Assembly: GCF_008017805.1 (NCBI RefSeq)
Contig: NZ_VRTT01000023.1
Span: 30,090 to 94,089 of the forward strand
Direction: 5' to 3'
DNA length: 64,000 nt
DNA from: Paenibacillus sp. N3.4
GTDB lineage: Bacteria > Bacillota > Bacilli > Paenibacillales > NBRC-103111
Below, in pieces: positions 42,341 through 52,185 of the stretch (positions within the stretch are counted from its first letter, which is position 1; every line of letters starts with the position of its first letter). A program made the position numbers and the translations under genes. The notes beneath the pieces are model-generated. The model was not told where the DNA came from, searched no databases, and saw nothing but the letters and a program-made list of their open reading frames with translations.

Positions 42341-43519
42341 ATGAAATCTTTATATGCGGATCTCCATATTCACATCGGCCGATCAGAGAATGGACAAGCG
42401 GTGAAAATTAGCGCTTCGAATGATCTGACTTTTTTCAATATTGCCCATGAAGCCTCAGCTCGAAAGGGAATGGAAATGATCGGCATCATCGATTGTCAGT
42501 CGCCTTCCGTGCAGGATGATATTGAGCGGTATTTAGATCAGGGAGAGATGCAGGAACAAGCAGGGGGTGGTATCCGTTATCGGGATACTACCATCATGCT
42601 AGGCAGTGAAATCGAGGTGCGCGATCCCGGTATGGGCCCTGCACATCTTCTTGCTTACATGCCGGACCTATCGACTATGCAAGGCTTTACGCAGTGGATG
42701 AAGAGTCACATGAAAAATGTGGAGCTTAGTTCACAACGGATTTACGTGCCTGCCCGTGTGCTGCAGGAGGAGGTGCTGGGCAGAGGAGGTATTCTCATTC
42801 CTGCTCATATCTTCACTCCCCACAAAAGTGTGTACGGAAGCTCTTCCACAAGAATGGAGCATCTACTTGATTTAGATGGGATTGCCGCTGTTGAACTTGG
42901 TCTTAGCGCGGACTCAGAAATGGCTGGACTGATTTCAGAGTTGGACCCTTTCACCTTTATAACCAATTCGGATGCGCATTCGCTTGGGAAAATCGGCAGA
43001 GAATACAATCAGATTCAATTGGCTGCTCCTACGTATACAGAGCTTGTTAAAGCTTTGCGTCGAGAAGATGGACGTGGCATTATAGCGAACTATGGGCTTA
43101 ATCCACGATTGGGTAAATACCACAGGACCTATTGTGCGAAATGCGAATCTATTCAAGACGAGACGATTACAGCGGTTGAACGTTGTTACGAGTGCGGCAG
43201 CACCAAGATCGTGCGTGGAGTTATGGATCGCATCCTATCACTGGCAGATCGAGATTTCCCAAATATGCCGTCATATCGGCCTCCCTACCAGTATCAAGTT
43301 CCGCTTGAATTTATCCCTGGCTTGGGACGCAAAAAGCTTGATCAGCTATTAGAACGTTTCGGAACTGAAATGAACGTTCTGCATCGCACCTCAGAGGAAG
43401 AACTCGCTGGTGTAACAGGTGAGCTTATCGCTTCTTTCATCGTACAAGCGCGAGAAGGCAGTTTGCAGCTTGAGGTTGGTGGGGGAGGGAAATACGGAAA
43501 AGTTAAAAATCGTTCATAG
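42341..43519 (+). CDS. endonuclease Q family protein (PHP domain)
   Basis: A 392-residue protein with an N-terminal PHP phosphoesterase domain (YADLHIHIGRSENGQAVKIS with H-x-H, MIGIIDCQSPS, FITNSDAHSLGKIGREYN), a four-cysteine zinc finger (YCAKCESIQDE and RCYECGSTKIV) and a helix-hairpin-helix segment (LEFIPGLGRKKLDQLLERFG). This is the endonuclease Q / YqxK architecture; EndoQ cuts DNA 5' of deaminated bases. The B. subtilis counterpart yqxK also neighbours nudF. Frame intact. Confidence 0.88.
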   Translation: MKSLYADLHIHIGRSENGQAVKISASNDLTFFNIAHEASARKGMEMIGIIDCQSPSVQDDIERYLDQGEMQEQAGGGIRYRDTTIMLGSEIEVRDPGMGPAHLLAYMPDLSTMQGFTQWMKSHMKNVELSSQRIYVPARVLQEEVLGRGGILIPAHIFTPHKSVYGSSSTRMEHLLDLDGIAAVELGLSADSEMAGLISELDPFTFITNSDAHSLGKIGREYNQIQLAAPTYTELVKALRREDGRGIIANYGLNPRLGKYHRTYCAKCESIQDETITAVERCYECGSTKIVRGVMDRILSLADRDFPNMPSYRPPYQYQVPLEFIPGLGRKKLDQLLERFGTEMNVLHRTSEEELAGVTGELIASFIVQAREGSLQLEVGGGGKYGKVKNRS

Positions 43520-43579
43520 ATTTCAATGCTGCTTCATAAGCTTGTCTTTGTAGAGGTTGTACAAGGAAGGGGCAGCGAG

Positions 43580-44220
43580 ATGAATAGGAACCTATCGATG
43601 AAACAGTATATCAAAGAGAATTTGCCGCTCTTTATATTCATCTCTGTGCTTTTCGTTATTGGGGTCGTTTTTGGTGCCGTGATGGTCAATGCGCTGTCCA
43701 TGGAACAAAAGCAGGAAATGACACGCCATCTGGGCAGCTTTTTTCAAGAAGTGAACGATGGTGCGGAATTTGATAGCCAGCAATCTTTTGTCCAAGCTTT
43801 TGGCATGCATATGAAGTGGCTCTTGTTGATCTGGCTGTTTGGTTTGTCCATTGTCGGACTGCCGTTAATCTTGGTTCTTGATTTTCTCAAAGGTGTGTTG
43901 ATTGGCTTTACAGTTGGTTATCTAGTCGGACAGATGTCGTGGAAGGGAATGCTGTTCGCTTTAGTTTCGGTGGCTCCGCAAAATTTGATTGTCATTCCGG
44001 CTATTCTTTTTGCTAGTGTAGCTGCGATGTCGTTCTCGATATATATGATCAAGAATCGTTTTATGTCTCGAAATGGCACGATGTATCAACCTTTCATGCG
44101 GTATACATCGATTACGCTCCTCATGGGTGTGTTCCTTCTGGGAGTTCCCTATGGGAAGGATACTTCTCACAGATGATGATGAAATGGGTTACGCCGATGC
44201 TTATAGGCTTGTATGGCTAA
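43580..44220 (+). CDS. spoIIM: stage II sporulation protein M, frameshifted near the 3' end
   Basis: SpoIIM anchors the engulfment machinery (SpoIID-SpoIIM-SpoIIP) in the mother-cell membrane. ATG 43580 has AAGGGG upstream. Five membrane helices are seen, starting ENLPLFIFISVLFVIGVVFG, with LVSVAPQNLIVIPAILFA as the conserved block. The open frame would end PYGKDTSHR at 44176; adding one G in the GGG at 44140-44142 gives SSLWEGYFSQMMMKWVTPML and a stop at 44218-44220 (213 residues), which looks like a genuine SpoIIM C-terminus. A sequencing error is likely. Confidence 0.85.
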
Positions 44221-44238
44221 CATTGTGCGATGTTCTGT

Positions 44239-44268
44239 TTGACTTTCCAAGACTAAACCCCCTATAAT
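44239..44268 (+). promoter_or_regulatory. sigma-A promoter of fur
   Basis: TTGACT (44239-44244), 18-base spacer, perfect TATAAT (44263-44268), 55 bases before the fur start. No clear Fur-box repeat was seen around it. It overlaps the 3' end region of spoIIM only marginally. Confidence 0.65.
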
Positions 44269-44322
44269 AAAAAGAGTGGCTAAAAATGGGCTTGGATGCC
44301 CACCTTTCTGAGGGGGAGGCAT

Positions 44323-44808
44323 ATGGAAGCAAGAATCGAGAAGATCAAGCAACAACTGCAATCCCGAGGGTACAAGCTTACCCCTCAACGGGAAGCGACG
44401 GTACGCGTACTGCTTGAGAATGAACAAGATCATCTAAGCGCTGAAGATGTGTTTATGCTGGTGAAGGATAAAGCTCCTGAAATCGGTCTGGCTACGGTAT
44501 ACCGGACTTTGGAGCTTCTGAGTGAGCTGCATGTCTTGGAAAAGATGAATTTTGGCGATGGTGTAGCCCGTTACGACCTACGTGACGACAGTACACGTCA
44601 TCATCATCATCATTTAATCTGCGTTCAATGCGGAAGCGTGGATGAAATTATGGAAGATTGGCTCGGACCTTTAGAGGAACGCCTGGAAAAAGACTTCCAT
44701 TTTCAAGTGCTGGATCATCGACTTGATTTTCAAGGGATATGTTATCGCTGTAATGACCGCGGGAAACCGGACTCATTGGACAAATCCAAAACAACAGCTT
44801 CGGAATAG
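44323..44808 (+). CDS. fur: Fur family ferric uptake regulator
   Basis: A 161-residue Fe2+-dependent repressor. Winged-helix DNA-binding domain: SRGYKLTPQREATVRVLLEN and IGLATVYRTLELLSELHVLE. Metal sites: RHHHHHLICVQCGSVDEIME with the C-x2-C structural zinc pair, the second pair CYRCN near residue 148. The order spoIIM-fur-yqzK-xerD is that of B. subtilis fur (yqkL). AGGGGGAGG stands before ATG 44323. Whether it senses iron and not manganese or zinc is inferred from synteny. Confidence 0.92.
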   Translation: MEARIEKIKQQLQSRGYKLTPQREATVRVLLENEQDHLSAEDVFMLVKDKAPEIGLATVYRTLELLSELHVLEKMNFGDGVARYDLRDDSTRHHHHHLICVQCGSVDEIMEDWLGPLEERLEKDFHFQVLDHRLDFQGICYRCNDRGKPDSLDKSKTTASE

Positions 44809-44825
44809 AAACTGTTCATACAAGG

Positions 44826-44863
44826 AAAATGCCCGTAAGCATCTGATGCCTACGGGCATTTTT
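44826..44863 (+). terminator. intrinsic terminator after fur
   Basis: AAATGCCCGTA / TACGGGCATTT, an 11-bp perfect stem with 13-base loop and T tract. Confidence 0.88.
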
Positions 44864-44951
44864 GTGCGGTTTTTATGCATGGACTACATGGATACATCAA
44901 TCAGACTCACATAAATGGATGGGAGGCTTGGGTACATTATGACTAAGGAAA

Positions 44952-46103
44952 ATGAGGAAGAAGGTGGATTCCATTACACAACAACCTTTTAAAATCGGTG
45001 TACCCAAGGAAGTTAAAGACAATGAAAATCGGGTTGCATTAACGCCCAGTGGGGCAGGGATGCTCGTGCATGCAGGCCACATGGTTTGGGTGGAGTCGGG
45101 TGCCGGTGTTGGCAGTGGCTTTGAGGATGAAGAATACGTGCAAGAAGGCGCTATTATGATATCGGATACAGCTGAAGTATGGGCACAGTGCGATATGATT
45201 ATGAAAGTTAAAGAGCCTCTTCCAGAAGAATATCCTTATTTCCGGGATGGTTTGATCTTGTTCACTTATTTGCATTTGGCTGCTGCCGGAGAATTGACTG
45301 ACCAATTGATCCATAATGGCGTAACGGGTATTGCCTATGAAACGATTCAATTAGCGAATGGCTCACTGCCTTTGTTAACGCCAATGAGCGAAGTCGCAGG
45401 TAGAATGTCTGTCCAAATAGGTGCTCATTACTTGGAAAAGTTTTATGGAGGTCGTGGTATTTTATTAGGAGGGGTTCCAGGTGTGCCGCCAGCGGATGTG
45501 ATCATTCTGGGTGGGGGCATTGTTGGCACGAATGCGGCCAAAATGGCATTGGGACTTGGCGCAAATGTCGTTATTATCGAGAGAAGTGCTGAGCGGATGA
45601 GAACATTAGACGACATATTCGGAGGTCGTTTGCGAACCTTAATGTCCAATCCTTCACATATTGCGAGTGCTGTGCAAAAAGCTGATCTCTTGATTGGCGC
45701 CGTTCTCGTTCCGGGAGCGAGAGCTCCTAGACTTGTGACAGAAACAATGGTGCAAGGCATGAAGGCTGGAGCCGTCATCGTGGATGTGGCCGTTGATCAG
45801 GGAGGATCCATAGCAACGATTGATCGAGTTACGACCCATAGTCATCCGACTTATGTCAAGCATGGGGTGCTTCATTATGCAGTTGCTAATATGCCTGGAG
45901 CTGTACCTAGGACATCGACGCTTGCTCTCACGAATGTAACCCTCCCTTATGCACTAGAAATAGCTAGTAAAGGATTGAACCAGGCGCTTAATGGCAACTA
46001 CCCGCTTCAGCTTGGCGTAAATACGCATAAAGGCTGCGTCACCCATGCAGCTGTTGCCGATGCTTTAGGGAAGTCCTATGTGAAGTTATCCGATCTGTCA
46101 TAA
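44952..46103 (+). CDS. ald: alanine dehydrogenase
   Basis: A 383-residue NAD-dependent alanine dehydrogenase (L-alanine to pyruvate and ammonia), needed in B. subtilis for growth on alanine and efficient sporulation. [20 protein letters not shown] binds substrate (K and R), [20 protein letters not shown] contains the catalytic lysine, and [20 protein letters not shown] is the NAD-binding loop. [20 protein letters not shown] is the conserved tail block. It interrupts the fur-yqzK neighbourhood of B. subtilis. Confidence 0.94.
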   Translation: MRKKVDSITQQPFKIGVPKEVKDNENRVALTPSGAGMLVHAGHMVWVESGAGVGSGFEDEEYVQEGAIMISDTAEVWAQCDMIMKVKEPLPEEYPYFRDGLILFTYLHLAAAGELTDQLIHNGVTGIAYETIQLANGSLPLLTPMSEVAGRMSVQIGAHYLEKFYGGRGILLGGVPGVPPADVIILGGGIVGTNAAKMALGLGANVVIIERSAERMRTLDDIFGGRLRTLMSNPSHIASAVQKADLLIGAVLVPGARAPRLVTETMVQGMKAGAVIVDVAVDQGGSIATIDRVTTHSHPTYVKHGVLHYAVANMPGAVPRTSTLALTNVTLPYALEIASKGLNQALNGNYPLQLGVNTHKGCVTHAAVADALGKSYVKLSDLS

Positions 46104-46152
46104 ATAGATGGCTTTCATCATATCTTGTCCTAAAGAATGCTAAGAAAAGAGG

Positions 46153-46395
46153 ATGGGTATGATTTTTTCCTATCGAAAATTGGTCGTTCGTTTGCGGTTT
46201 ATTTTATTATTCATGGTGCTGACGGTTGTCATATATCAAGGCATGATGGTTTTAACGAGCTGGATTGAACCTCTGCATAAATACAAAACACCCTCAGGCA
46301 AGGCTGTCAAAGTGTTTGGACAACATCCGCACACGACTACGAATTCAGGATCCATGGGTGATCGGCTGCGTTTATTTTATTGGTATGGTGAATGA
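46153..46395 (+). CDS. DUF4227 family protein (YqzK-like)
   Basis: An 80-residue protein with a single membrane helix (LRFILLFMVLTVVIYQGMM) and a short extracytoplasmic tail YKTPSGKAVKVFGQ. It corresponds in place and form to B. subtilis YqzK between fur and xerD. Overlaps upstream codons of the xerD frame. Function unknown. Confidence 0.8.
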   Translation: MGMIFSYRKLVVRLRFILLFMVLTVVIYQGMMVLTSWIEPLHKYKTPSGKAVKVFGQHPHTTTNSGSMGDRLRLFYWYGE

Positions 46396-46478
46396 ATCGA
46401 AAAAAAGAGGAGATTCCGGAGCCATTGTTGAATGCTAAAAGAACAAGACATGGCATGATAACAAAGGAGTATGACGGC

Positions 46479-47378
46479 ATGATGACGAATGACTTGCAGT
46501 CTTTCATCCGAGTACTATCCATTGAACGGGGTTTATCTCGAAATACATTGGAGTCCTATGAAAGAGATCTGCAGCAATATGCTGCTTATTTAGAGCAGCA
46601 AGGCATAACGACGTGGGTAGAATCAAGTAAAACCCACATTACAGGTTACCTGGCACAGCTAAGATTGCTTGGACGAGCCTCGGCGACCCAATCTCGCAAT
46701 CTGGTTTCTATACGCGCACTGTATCAATATCTACTCAGGGAGCGTATTATTCAAGCGGATCCTACGCTTTATGTTGAGTCTCCTAAGCTGGAAAAAAAGC
46801 TTCCAAAGGTATTGACAGTTCAAGATGTAGAAAAGCTGTTGGAGGCGCCGCAAACGGAACTCGTAAGTGGTGGACGTGATAAAGCGATGCTGGAGCTGCT
46901 ATATGCAACAGGGATTCGAGTCTCTGAACTCATTTCCTTGAATGTATCGGATGTCAATTTACAGATGGGTTTCATACGCTGTATCGGAAAAGCGGATAAA
47001 GAACGCAATATTCCGATCAGTTCAATTGCTACCCGTTGTTTAACGACTTATATACAGACTTATCGATTCAAGCTTTTGAAGAAAACGGCCGATGAAGAAG
47101 CTTTATTCATTGGGCATTTGGGCACCAGAATGACGCGGCAAGGTTTTTGGAAAATTCTTAAGCGATATGCCCAGGTGATTAATATTCAAAGCGATATTAC
47201 ACCTCATGCTTTGCGGCACTCTTTTGCGGCGCATCTCATAGAGAATGGAGCGGATCTGCGTTCTGTTCAAGAAATGCTCGGCCATTCGGATATTTCGACA
47301 ACGCAGATGTATGTGCAGGTAACCAAGCATAAAATGAAAGAAGTCTACAATCGCGCGCATCCCAGAGCAAATTTGTAA
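46479..47378 (+). CDS. xerD: site-specific tyrosine recombinase XerD
   Basis: A 299-residue recombinase that resolves chromosome dimers at dif with XerC. N-terminal SAM-like domain: FIRVLSIERGLSRNTLESYE. Catalytic residues: GIRVSELISLNV (R), GKADKERNIP (K), HALRHSFAAHL (H-x-x-R), LGHSDISTTQMYVQVT (H and nucleophile Y). AAAGGAG at 46463-46469 selects ATG 46479; the longer in-frame reading would overlap yqzK. Synteny with deoB and punA confirms XerD and not an integrase. Confidence 0.93.
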   Translation: MMTNDLQSFIRVLSIERGLSRNTLESYERDLQQYAAYLEQQGITTWVESSKTHITGYLAQLRLLGRASATQSRNLVSIRALYQYLLRERIIQADPTLYVESPKLEKKLPKVLTVQDVEKLLEAPQTELVSGGRDKAMLELLYATGIRVSELISLNVSDVNLQMGFIRCIGKADKERNIPISSIATRCLTTYIQTYRFKLLKKTADEEALFIGHLGTRMTRQGFWKILKRYAQVINIQSDITPHALRHSFAAHLIENGADLRSVQEMLGHSDISTTQMYVQVTKHKMKEVYNRAHPRANL

Positions 47379-47484
47379 AAGAGCAGCGGCATTTCCAAAA
47401 AGGAGATGTGGCTGTTTTGCATTTATGTATTAGAAATGGGATAATAAAAGGTGGTAAAATTTTTTTCGACTTGGAGGGACTGGC

Positions 47485-48660
47485 ATGCGGTTTGAACGGA
47501 TTAGTTTAATCGTACTGGATAGTGTTGGCATCGGCGAATTACCGGATGCAGAGAAGTTTGGGGACCTTGGGGCACATACACTTGGTCACATTGCAGAGAA
47601 AGTAAGCAACTTCTCTTTACCCCACTTGCAGCGCTTAGGACTGGGCAATATTGCCGACATTCAAGGTGTCCCGGCAGCAGACTCGCCGGAAGGGTATTAT
47701 GGGAAGATGGCGGAAGTTTCCGTTGGCAAAGACACGATGACAGGACACTGGGAGCTTATGGGGCTTCACATGTCAACTCCCTTTCACGTGTATCCGGAAG
47801 GTTTTCCGGAGAAGCTGATTGCGCAATTTGAGCAGGAGACAGGACGTAAGGTGATTGGCAATAAGCCGGCCTCCGGGACTGAGATATTAGATGAGCTTGG
47901 CGAAGAACAGATGAAGACAGGAGCATGGATCGTCTATACATCTGCGGACAGTGTGTTCCAATTAGCGGCCCATGAAGATATTATTCCTCTGGAGGAGCTG
48001 TACAGGGCCTGTGAAATTGCCAGGAAGATGACCTTGGAAGGTGAATTTACGGTAGGCCGAGTTATTGCCAGACCGTACTTAGGGGAGCCTGGAGCTTTCA
48101 AGCGTACTCCGAACCGTCATGATTATGCGGTGAAGCCACCTGCGCCTACCGTGATGAATCATTTGAAGGATGCAGGTCTAGATGTGATTGCCATCGGTAA
48201 AATCAACGATATTTTTGATGGTGAAGGCGTTACGCAAGCCACATCAACCAAGAGTAATCTGGATGGTATTCACAAAACGATCGAGGTGCTTGGCTCTTCA
48301 TTTAAAGGGCTGGCTTTTACGAATTTAGTAGATTTTGATTCATTGTTTGGTCATCGTCGTGATCCAGAAGGATACGGCCGATCTTTGGAAGAATTCGATG
48401 CTTGGGTTCCGCAGCTGAAAGCAGGTCTTGGACCTAATGATTTGTTGATTCTTACCGCGGACCATGGCAATGATCCTGTACATGCGGGAACGGATCATAC
48501 ACGGGAATATGTACCTATTTTGTTGTATAGTCCAAGCCTGCAATCCCCTGCCTCTCTTGGAATTCGTGCTACGTTCGCTGATTTGGGCGCTACGATTGCT
48601 GACAATTTCAATGTCACGGCTCCAGAGCAAGGGAAAAGCTTCTTGGATCAACTTAAATAA
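47485..48660 (+). CDS. deoB: phosphopentomutase
   Basis: Interconverts ribose/deoxyribose 1-phosphate and 5-phosphate, feeding nucleoside sugars into glycolysis. A 391-residue alkaline-phosphatase-fold enzyme: [20 protein letters not shown] (metal aspartate), [20 protein letters not shown] with the phosphothreonine, [20 protein letters not shown] and [20 protein letters not shown] with metal-binding D-H and H. It precedes punA by 44 bases as an operon. Confidence 0.95.
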   Translation: MRFERISLIVLDSVGIGELPDAEKFGDLGAHTLGHIAEKVSNFSLPHLQRLGLGNIADIQGVPAADSPEGYYGKMAEVSVGKDTMTGHWELMGLHMSTPFHVYPEGFPEKLIAQFEQETGRKVIGNKPASGTEILDELGEEQMKTGAWIVYTSADSVFQLAAHEDIIPLEELYRACEIARKMTLEGEFTVGRVIARPYLGEPGAFKRTPNRHDYAVKPPAPTVMNHLKDAGLDVIAIGKINDIFDGEGVTQATSTKSNLDGIHKTIEVLGSSFKGLAFTNLVDFDSLFGHRRDPEGYGRSLEEFDAWVPQLKAGLGPNDLLILTADHGNDPVHAGTDHTREYVPILLYSPSLQSPASLGIRATFADLGATIADNFNVTAPEQGKSFLDQLK

Positions 48661-48704
48661 AACGTTACATGCTTCAGTGGAAAACAATTAGGGGGAATTG
48701 AGAA

Positions 48705-49532
48705 ATGTCCGATACGTCCATGATTCAACAAATTCAAGAGGCCGCGGCTTTTATTCGTAAAGAAACGGGTATAAAACCTCATATTGGTCTTATTCTTGGT
48801 TCAGGTCTTGGGGTTCTTGCAGATTTAATTGAGCAGCCAATCGTTGTTGACTACTCACAAATTCCACATTTTCCTGTATCCACGGTGGAAGGACACGCAG
48901 GGGAATTAGTTGTAGGTACGATTAAAGGTAAAAATGTGCTTGTGATGAAGGGCAGATTCCATGCCTATGAAGGTTATGGTGCCGAAACGGTATCTTTTCC
49001 TGTCAGAGTGATGAAAGAACTCGGCGTAGAAACGTTAATTGTGACAAATGCAGCCGGAGGAATTAACGAATCTTATCAAGTTGGCGACCTTATGGTGATC
49101 AGCGATCATCTCAACCTGACTTTCCGCAATCCGCTCATTGGACCCAATGATAACGCGCTTGGTGTCCGGTTTCCCGATATGTCGGAAGCTTACAGCAAAC
49201 GTCTTCGCAAGCTAGCTCATGATGTTGCTGCTTCTCAGGACTTTCATCTGCAAGAAGGGGTTTATGTAGGTCTTCTTGGCCCTAACTATGAAACTCCAGC
49301 AGAAATTCGTATGTTCCGTACGTTAGGCGGAGATTCCGTAGGGATGTCAACGGTTCCTGAAGTCATTGTCGCTAGGCATGCTGGCATAGAAGTATTAGGC
49401 TTCTCTTGTATCTCGAATATGGCTTCCGGTATTTTGGATCAGCCGCTTTCGCATGCGGAAGTTATGGAAACGACAGAGAAGGTAAAACCGAAGTTTCTGA
49501 AATTAGTTTTAGGTATAATAGAAGCACTTTAA
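48705..49532 (+). CDS. punA: purine-nucleoside phosphorylase
   Basis: A 275-residue trimeric-type purine nucleoside phosphorylase: IGLILGSGLGVLADLIEQPI (phosphate loop), MKGRFHAYEGYGAETVSFPV (H and E), TLIVTNAAGGINESYQVGDL, and VYVGLLGPNYETPAEIRMFR then GMSTVPEVIVARH with the purine-binding pocket. GGGGG ribosome site. Works with deoB and pdp in nucleoside salvage. A terminator follows. Confidence 0.94.
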   Translation: MSDTSMIQQIQEAAAFIRKETGIKPHIGLILGSGLGVLADLIEQPIVVDYSQIPHFPVSTVEGHAGELVVGTIKGKNVLVMKGRFHAYEGYGAETVSFPVRVMKELGVETLIVTNAAGGINESYQVGDLMVISDHLNLTFRNPLIGPNDNALGVRFPDMSEAYSKRLRKLAHDVAASQDFHLQEGVYVGLLGPNYETPAEIRMFRTLGGDSVGMSTVPEVIVARHAGIEVLGFSCISNMASGILDQPLSHAEVMETTEKVKPKFLKLVLGIIEAL

Positions 49533-49574
49533 ATTGCTCGACATTTCGTGTAGGACAGACATTTCTTGAATGAT

Positions 49575-49629
49575 GACTACTTTCCATCGGATTTTACAAT
49601 TCGAAGGGAGAGTAGTCTTTTTGTTTTTT
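49575..49629 (+). terminator. intrinsic terminator after punA
   Basis: GACTACTTTCC / GGGAGAGTAGTC imperfect stem with a 20-base loop and a T-rich tail. Confidence 0.65.
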
Positions 49630-49702
49630 AATTTCCTTTAATAAATTCCTGATAAACCTAATTATGGGTTATTGCGTCTATTCCTATGTTACACTATTAG
49701 AA

Positions 49703-50068
49703 ATGAAGAGGATGAATGTCTGGATGACAAAAAAGAGCTCATTTGTAATCATTGTTATATTGGTTATGGTTATTAGTGGTTATAGCTTCGTTTTTAATAA
49801 ATCGGGCTATTCAACAGCGGAAGAAGCGGTTAAAGCGTACCTTCACCAGAAAACGTCCCAATATATCATACTAAGTATTAGTGAACCCCGATATGGTTAT
49901 CAAGATGGTCATGGAAATGGAAATTATGCAATGTCCGTAATTTGTGATTGTAAATACCATTTTTGGAATGAAGGACAAGGTAGATTAAGTGGAAATAATG
50001 TTTACTTTTTTTATTTGGATAAGAAGTCATCGGGATGGAAAGTAGTCAGTGCAGGCAGCGGCCCATAA
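49703..50068 (+). CDS. hypothetical secreted or membrane-anchored protein
   Basis: About 121 residues from ATG 49703. A positively charged start and one hydrophobic helix (FVIIVILVMVISGYSFVF) lead to an extracytoplasmic domain with TAEEAVKAYLHQKTSQYIIL and a strand-rich part ending VYFFYLDKKSSGWKVVSAGS, reminiscent of small DUF-type domains that measure secretion or envelope features. No cysteine lipobox. Unknown family. First gene of an insert between punA and pdp compared with B. subtilis. Confidence 0.6.
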   Translation: MKRMNVWMTKKSSFVIIVILVMVISGYSFVFNKSGYSTAEEAVKAYLHQKTSQYIILSISEPRYGYQDGHGNGNYAMSVICDCKYHFWNEGQGRLSGNNVYFFYLDKKSSGWKVVSAGSGP

Positions 50069-50109
50069 AAAATTCCCATATATGTAGTTAAAAACCTGGA
50101 GGTATTCAC

Positions 50110-50239
50110 ATGTTGTGGCTGCTTTTGTCAATGATCGTTTTATTCCTTTTTTTTGTTATTCGTTCCCGCCCTTATTGTAGGAATTATTTGTGTAATCCTA
50201 TCTTTTATCTTATGGCAAAAAGGTAAGAAAGGAAAATAG
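50110..50239 (+). CDS. two-helix membrane miniprotein, frame broken at a T8 run
   Basis: GGAGG precedes ATG 50110, opening MLWLLLSMIVLF. Read as written it runs on to a stop at about 50224 with little sense, but removing one T from the T8 run (about 50141-50148) gives LFLLFVPALIVGIICVILSF then ILWQKGKKGK ending at 50239: a 42-residue protein with two membrane stretches and a basic end. The strong ribosome site and clean outcome support a real gene. Confidence 0.5.
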
Positions 50240-50258
50240 AAATGAGGTCTATCAGACG

Positions 50259-50702
50259 ATGAGCACATGTGTTAGAGTAAAGAATCCTTCTGCAATAAAA
50301 ATGATGGGATTTATGTCGATACTGATCATGCTAATAAGTCCAAATCTCAACATTCATAAAGTAGATACGTTATTTTTTATGAACATTGTTTTGATTTCAT
50401 TTTACGTAATGATATTCATTATCTCTTTGATAAGAACAATGCAAAAACCTGTTACATTGTGCTTGAATGACAGGGGGCTTGTAATCGACAAGACAGAAAC
50501 CTGTACACAAAGTATTAAAGCGATTTTGATCTCTGGGAAAATAATAGGCGTAAAACCGGTTGGTAAAAAAATAGTTCCATTAAGATATTGTTTTGAATTT
50601 GCAGATGAGGATAACCAAGTCGATGCTCTTGAAGCGATGATGGATTGGGCGAATCAACATCACATACCTGTAAGAAAAACAGCCTTCGTAAGATGGATTT
50701 AG
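50259..50702 (+). CDS. hypothetical membrane protein
   Basis: A 147-residue protein with two membrane helices (IKMMGFMSILIMLISPNLNI and LFFMNIVLISFYVMIFIISL), followed by a cytoplasmic domain of strands and a final helix (VTLCLNDRGLVIDKTE and MMDWANQHHIPVRKTAFVRW), similar in shape to PH-like immunity or YcxB-type proteins. Ribosome site GAGGTC weak. Not assigned to a named family. Confidence 0.6.
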   Translation: MSTCVRVKNPSAIKMMGFMSILIMLISPNLNIHKVDTLFFMNIVLISFYVMIFIISLIRTMQKPVTLCLNDRGLVIDKTETCTQSIKAILISGKIIGVKPVGKKIVPLRYCFEFADEDNQVDALEAMMDWANQHHIPVRKTAFVRWI

Positions 50703-50891
50703 TATAATTGGTGTATGCCAACTTTATTCTTTCTGAAATTTGTATATCAAAAACTGGCTCAACATGGAAATCGGTACTTGACGAAAGGATCGAAACTCGG
50801 AGTGATTGACGGGCCGATCCGAATCCACAGGGTGCCATTCTAACAATGAGCCATATAACTAACAATTTACTTAAGCATAGGAGAAGATATC

Positions 50892-51512
50892 ATGGATATT
50901 CCAAATAAAAATGCATTGGACATGTGGAATGAACAGTATAATCAAGTTAATGAAAAAGGTCTTCAATACAATGAACAGGAATCATGGTTGAATAGCTATC
51001 TTCCCATTTTGCAGCAGAGAGGTTTCAAAAATATTCTTGAAATTGGTTGTGGTAGTGGAAATGATACAAAATTGTTGGCAAGCAAAGGCTTTAGTGTGAC
51101 TGCCACCGACTTTTCAGAAGTTGCTTTGTCCATTGTCCAAACGAACATGCCTAACGTTCAAGTCTTGCATCATGATACGAAGAATAAGTTTCCTTATGAG
51201 AACAGTCGATTTGAGGTTATTATAGCTGGGTTGTCATTGCACTATTTTGATGAGAATACTTTAAGCGGTATATTGAATGAAATTAGAAGAATGTTAACGG
51301 ATCATTGCCTATTTCTGTTAAGATTAAATTCGCTCAATGATGAAGACGCAAAAAAAGAGCATCCTATTGAAAGATATTTTTACAGTGTTGATTCGTGTAG
51401 ATCGCTATTAAAGGGATGGAAAGAGATTGCATTAGGCGAACATGCCATTACCTACTATGAAAAGAAAAAGATCATTATTGAAGGGTGCTTTGAAAAGGTT
51501 GGGCTAAACTAA
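50892..51512 (+). CDS. class I SAM-dependent methyltransferase
   Basis: A 206-residue Rossmann methyltransferase. Motif I NILEIGCGSGNDTKLLASKG, motif II VTATDFSEVALSIVQTN, motif IV VIIAGLSLHYFDENTL. Similar to TehB-like small methyltransferases. AGGAGAAG before the ATG. Substrate unknown. Monocistronic. Confidence 0.87.
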   Translation: MDIPNKNALDMWNEQYNQVNEKGLQYNEQESWLNSYLPILQQRGFKNILEIGCGSGNDTKLLASKGFSVTATDFSEVALSIVQTNMPNVQVLHHDTKNKFPYENSRFEVIIAGLSLHYFDENTLSGILNEIRRMLTDHCLFLLRLNSLNDEDAKKEHPIERYFYSVDSCRSLLKGWKEIALGEHAITYYEKKKIIIEGCFEKVGLN

Positions 51513-51715
51513 AACAACTTAAAACGATCCGCGGTCGCCTACTGTTCTTTTCAGCAACTAAACATAAGAATGTGAATGAAATAGGTCTATTCATTGGGGT
51601 TTATGTAAATTAAGATTCCAGAGAACTATGAAAATGGGCGAAACCATGCTAATATATAGTTAATTTGAACTATATCGTGTCCTTGCAAGGATACGAACAA
51701 GGGATGTGATAGAGC

Positions 51716-52153
51716 ATGTCGGTTCCCCAATTAATGGTAGCTAACTGTCCTAGATGTGGAAAAGTGTTCCAGAAAAATATGCGAAACCAATGCTCCGATT
51801 GCAGTCGCAGCCTAGATGGTTTGCTAACAAACTGCCATGAATTTTTACGCAAGAATCATCGATCTACCAGCGAGCAATTAAGCTCGGTTACCGGCGTCCC
51901 ATTGGAGCAATTATATGGATGGATGAGGGAGGGCAAGCTGCTGATGACGGATTATCCGAACTTGAGCTATCCCTGTGCTGCATGTTCCAGATCCATTCGA
52001 AAACAAAAGTTTTGCACAGATTGCCTTTTTCGGATTAATAAAGAGATTAATGAACTAAAAGATAAAGATTCGTCGTTTCTTCGACTTCAAAAAGAAAAAA
52101 CGATGTCAACCATCAACGCTTTCCAAATACGAGATCGGTCCCGCGGTGTGTAA
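51716..52153 (+). CDS. YvyF/TIGR03826-like zinc-finger flagellar-operon-type protein (orphan)
   Basis: A 145-residue protein with cysteine pairs in ANCPRCGKVFQKNMRNQCSD (C-x2-C and C-x2-C) and YPCAACSRSIRKQKFCTDC. Between them lies a MerR-like helix block, TSEQLSSVTGVPLEQLYGWM with REGKLLM. This is the architecture of the YvyF/TIGR03826 proteins that usually start the flgM-flgK operon. No flagellar gene is near, so it is an orphan or a paralogue. GGGATG ribosome site. The C-terminus is a charged helix. Confidence 0.75.
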   Translation: MSVPQLMVANCPRCGKVFQKNMRNQCSDCSRSLDGLLTNCHEFLRKNHRSTSEQLSSVTGVPLEQLYGWMREGKLLMTDYPNLSYPCAACSRSIRKQKFCTDCLFRINKEINELKDKDSSFLRLQKEKTMSTINAFQIRDRSRGV

Positions 52154-52185
52154 TATGTAACGGAATGGGTCATGATAATAAGGAT

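Noticed and set aside
46392..47378. xerD as a mobile-element integrase
   Set aside because: Synteny with fur, yqzK, deoB and punA and normal length identify the housekeeping XerD; no att sites or phage genes nearby.
47379..47484. Possible terminator between xerD and deoB
   Set aside because: CAGCGGCATTTCC / GGAGATGTGGCTG pairs only with several mismatches; too weak to call.
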